Origin: Rickettsiales bacterium | Lineage (GTDB): Bacteria > Pseudomonadota > Alphaproteobacteria > Rickettsiales > UBA1997 | DNA length: 33,220 bases | Direction of reading: 5' to 3' | Assembly (NCBI GenBank): GCA_023262945.1 | Contig: JALQXY010000123.1 | Span: 1 to 33,220, forward strand | In this document: positions 31,334 to 33,220 of the stretch, one piece after another | Layout of the letters: every line of letters starts with the position of its first letter | Numbering within the stretch: the stretch's first letter is position 1 | Made by a program: the position numbers and the translations under genes | The notes under the pieces: model-generated | Seen by the model: only the letters and a program-made list of their open reading frames with translations | Told to the model about the DNA's origin: nothing | Databases searched by the model: none

Positions 31334-33220
31334 ATGCATAAGTTACTAGTAGCAAATAGAGGAGAAATAGCCTGTAGAATAATAAAAAGTTGCAAGAAGA
31401 TGGGCATTAAAACCGTGGCTATATATTCTGACGCTGATACAAACTCTCTTTTTGTGCAAATGGCGGACGAGGCTTATAACATTGGCCCTTCGCCTTCATC
31501 ACAAAGCTATCTTAATATTGCAACCATAGTTGAGGTAGTAAAAAAGTCTGGCGCTACATTGGTGCATCCTGGGTATGGATTTTTATCTGAAAATAAAAAA
31601 TTTGCCGAAGCATTAGAGAAGATAAAGGTCAAATTTGTTGGCCCGTCAAGAAGGTCGATTGAAATGATGGGCGACAAGATAGAGTCAAAGAAGATTGCTA
31701 TAAAATCAGGAGTTAATACCGTTCCAGGTCATATGGGGGTTATTGCTGATGACAAAGAGGCGCTTAGAATTGCTAAAAAAATAGGTTTTCCCGTGATGGT
31801 TAAAGCTTCTGCTGGTGGGGGAGGTAAGGGAATGCGCATAGTATGGCAAGCAAAAGATATGAAGGAGGCCTTTTTATCAGCATCTAATGAAGCGCGTAAT
31901 AGTTTTTCTGATGATCGTATTTTTATTGAGAAGTTTATCGAAAATCCAAGGCACATAGAGATCCAGATTGTGGCAGATAAAGCTGGAAACATAGTTTGTC
32001 TTGGTGAAAGAGAGTGTTCAATTCAGCGCAATAATCAAAAAGTTATTGAAGAAGCGCCGAGTCCTTTTATTGATGATAAGACTCGTCAAAAAATGTATAA
32101 ACAATCAAAGGCTTTGGCCGAGGCGGTAAAATACCACTCAGCGGGAACTATAGAGTATATAATGGATAAAAATAAAAATTTCTATTTTTTAGAAATGAAT
32201 ACCAGGCTGCAAGTTGAACATCCTGTCACGGAGCTTGTTACTGGATATGATATTGTAGAGATGATGATCAAAATTGCTCTTGGTGAAAAACTTTCTATTA
32301 AACAGTCAGATGTTAAGCTTAAGGGTTGGGCGATTGAATCAAGGGTTTATGCTGAAGACCCGTCGCGTGGCTTTTTGCCTTCTTCGGGTAGAATAAACCT
32401 TTATATCGAACCACAAAATACAAAAAATGTACGAGTCGACACAGGCGTTTACGCTGGCGGAGAAGTTAGTATGTTTTATGATGCAATGATTGCCAAATTG
32501 TGCTCATATGGCAAGAATCGCATGGAGGCTATACAATATATGCGCCAGGCCTTGAGTAACTATGCTATTGGTGGCGTTTCTCACAATATTAGCTTCCTAG
32601 AAACGATAATGCGCAACGAAAGATTTGTTAAAGGTATGCTAACTACTGGTTTCATCAAAGAAGAGTTTCCAGAAGGGTTCTGTGGTAATGAAATTGATGA
32701 TCATTGTCAAGAAGCTTTTATTTCTGGAGCTATGTTCATTTTTCTAAAAAATTATGAAAGAAATGCTTCTACGAGTGGTCAGTTGAGTAATAGAGAAAAG
32801 CAAATTTCTGAAAGATGGGTGGTTAATATTGATGATAGGTCTTATTTGGTTAATATTGTTGAAAAGGGCGAGGAGTATCTCAAATTAGAATGTGATAAAA
32901 AAGAGTTTTCAATTAAGAGTTCCTGGTATCACGGAGAAAAGCTATTTCGGGGCAATTTAGAAAATATGGAGATTGGTATTAGAATAGTAGAAAATAACAA
33001 TACAGGAAGCTACTTGATGCAATATTCTGGTAATAATGCGTCGGTAAGCGTTTATTCGCCGCGAATTGCTGAATTATCAAAATTTATGCCAAAAATTGAT
33101 AAAAATGCTAAACCTAAAAATCTACTATCTCCGATTACGGGAAAAATTATTAGATTTAAGGTAAAAGAAGGTGACGAGGTTCGTGCTGGTCAAGAATTAG
33201 TTGTTATTGAGGCCATGAAA
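31334..33220 (+). CDS. pccA: Propionyl-CoA carboxylase alpha subunit (3' end cut by window)
   Basis: This biotin-dependent subunit carboxylates its own biotin with ATP and bicarbonate, then passes the carboxyl group to propionyl-CoA held by the beta subunit. The 629 codons in the window begin HKLLVANRGEIACRIIKS. Next come the biotin-carboxylase ATP-grasp segment KASAGGGGKGMRIVW (about residue 155-170), the catalytic ERECSIQRNNQKVIEEAP, and EMNTRLQVEHPVTELVTGYD (about 288-307). The C-terminal biotinyl domain has LLSPITGKIIRFKVKEGDEV and ends with EAMK; that lysine is the biotin acceptor and is the last codon in the window. The beta subunit is not in view. The interior between BC and biotinyl domains fits PccA better than AccC, which has no biotinyl domain. 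Confidence 0.92.
   Translation, partial: MHKLLVANRGEIACRIIKSCKKMGIKTVAIYSDADTNSLFVQMADEAYNIGPSPSSQSYLNIATIVEVVKKSGATLVHPGYGFLSENKKFAEALEKIKVKFVGPSRRSIEMMGDKIESKKIAIKSGVNTVPGHMGVIADDKEALRIAKKIGFPVMVKASAGGGGKGMRIVWQAKDMKEAFLSASNEARNSFSDDRIFIEKFIENPRHIEIQIVADKAGNIVCLGERECSIQRNNQKVIEEAPSPFIDDKTRQKMYKQSKALAEAVKYHSAGTIEYIMDKNKNFYFLEMNTRLQVEHPVTELVTGYDIVEMMIKIALGEKLSIKQSDVKLKGWAIESRVYAEDPSRGFLPSSGRINLYIEPQNTKNVRVDTGVYAGGEVSMFYDAMIAKLCSYGKNRMEAIQYMRQALSNYAIGGVSHNISFLETIMRNERFVKGMLTTGFIKEEFPEGFCGNEIDDHCQEAFISGAMFIFLKNYERNASTSGQLSNREKQISERWVVNIDDRSYLVNIVEKGEEYLKLECDKKEFSIKSSWYHGEKLFRGNLENMEIGIRIVENNNTGSYLMQYSGNNASVSVYSPRIAELSKFMPKIDKNAKPKNLLSPITGKIIRFKVKEGDEVRAGQELVVIEAMK

Noticed and set aside
1..33220. 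CRISPR array, tRNA or rRNA genes, phage genes, toxin-antitoxin pairs
   Set aside because: No regularly spaced direct repeats, cloverleaf-like sequence with CCA-type ends, rRNA-like stretches or recognisable phage/toxin proteins were seen by eye.

Overview
The window is AT-rich, gene-dense bacterial chromosome that looks alphaproteobacterial. The best lineage signals are a hemE-adjacent origin-like region with CtrA-type motifs, a PopZ-type polar organiser, a mitochondrial-type complex I accessory subunit (NDUFS4/ETC_C1 family), an alphaproteobacterial-style L31, and propionyl-CoA carboxylase. Low GC, few Shine-Dalgarno sequences, small non-autonomous repeats and slightly eroded genes suggest a Rickettsiales- or Holosporales-like host-associated bacterium. 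It still keeps shikimate genes (aroK, aroB), dxs, asd and gshA, so it is less reduced than Rickettsia itself. No tRNA, rRNA, CRISPR, phage or intact transposase gene was seen.

Layout. 0-6.2 kb: an Nramp-related transporter and a quinone oxidoreductase-like gene (both minus), then a tight plus-strand set of PolB-type exonuclease, DoxX and AGCS symporter, then a QueD/PTPS gene (minus). 6.16-6.41 kb: an extremely AT-rich gap packed with TGTTAA/TTAACA words and two exact TTAA-N7-TTAA motifs, directly upstream of hemE; this is the candidate replication origin. 6.4-8.8 kb: hemE and, convergent to it, a popZ-like gene with a greatly expanded acidic linker. 8.8-9.3 kb: non-coding. 9.3-15.2 kb, minus strand: BioH-like esterase, rpmE, nuoG, ssb, aroB, aroK. 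15.4-24.8 kb, plus strand: BI-1/YccA protein, complex I NDUFS4-like subunit, gshA, C26 peptidase, rluB, leuS, dxs, asd. 24.8-31.2 kb, minus strand: hisC-like, parB, parA, tadA, tatD, nadD, ubiA. From 31.3 kb: pccA, cut by the window edge at the biotin-acceptor lysine.

The genes suggest a chromosome-segregation neighbourhood. A hemE-linked origin candidate and popZ lie about 20 kb from parA-parB, and four perfect 16-bp parS sites surround parA-parB, one of them inside the tatD reading frame. PopZ is known in other alphaproteobacteria to tether the ParB-parS complex at the cell pole, so origin, centromere, partition motor and polar anchor would all be in one 23-kb stretch.

An uncatalogued (to me) mobile repeat family overlays this. 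It is about 168 bp, nearly palindromic, with 20-bp terminal inverted repeats (TACCAATTCCCATCTAAAAA) and a central hairpin next to T-runs. There are four complete or nearly complete copies and one half copy, all lying 3' of minus-strand genes. One copy sits inside a member of a second inverted-repeat family, in the parA-parB gap.
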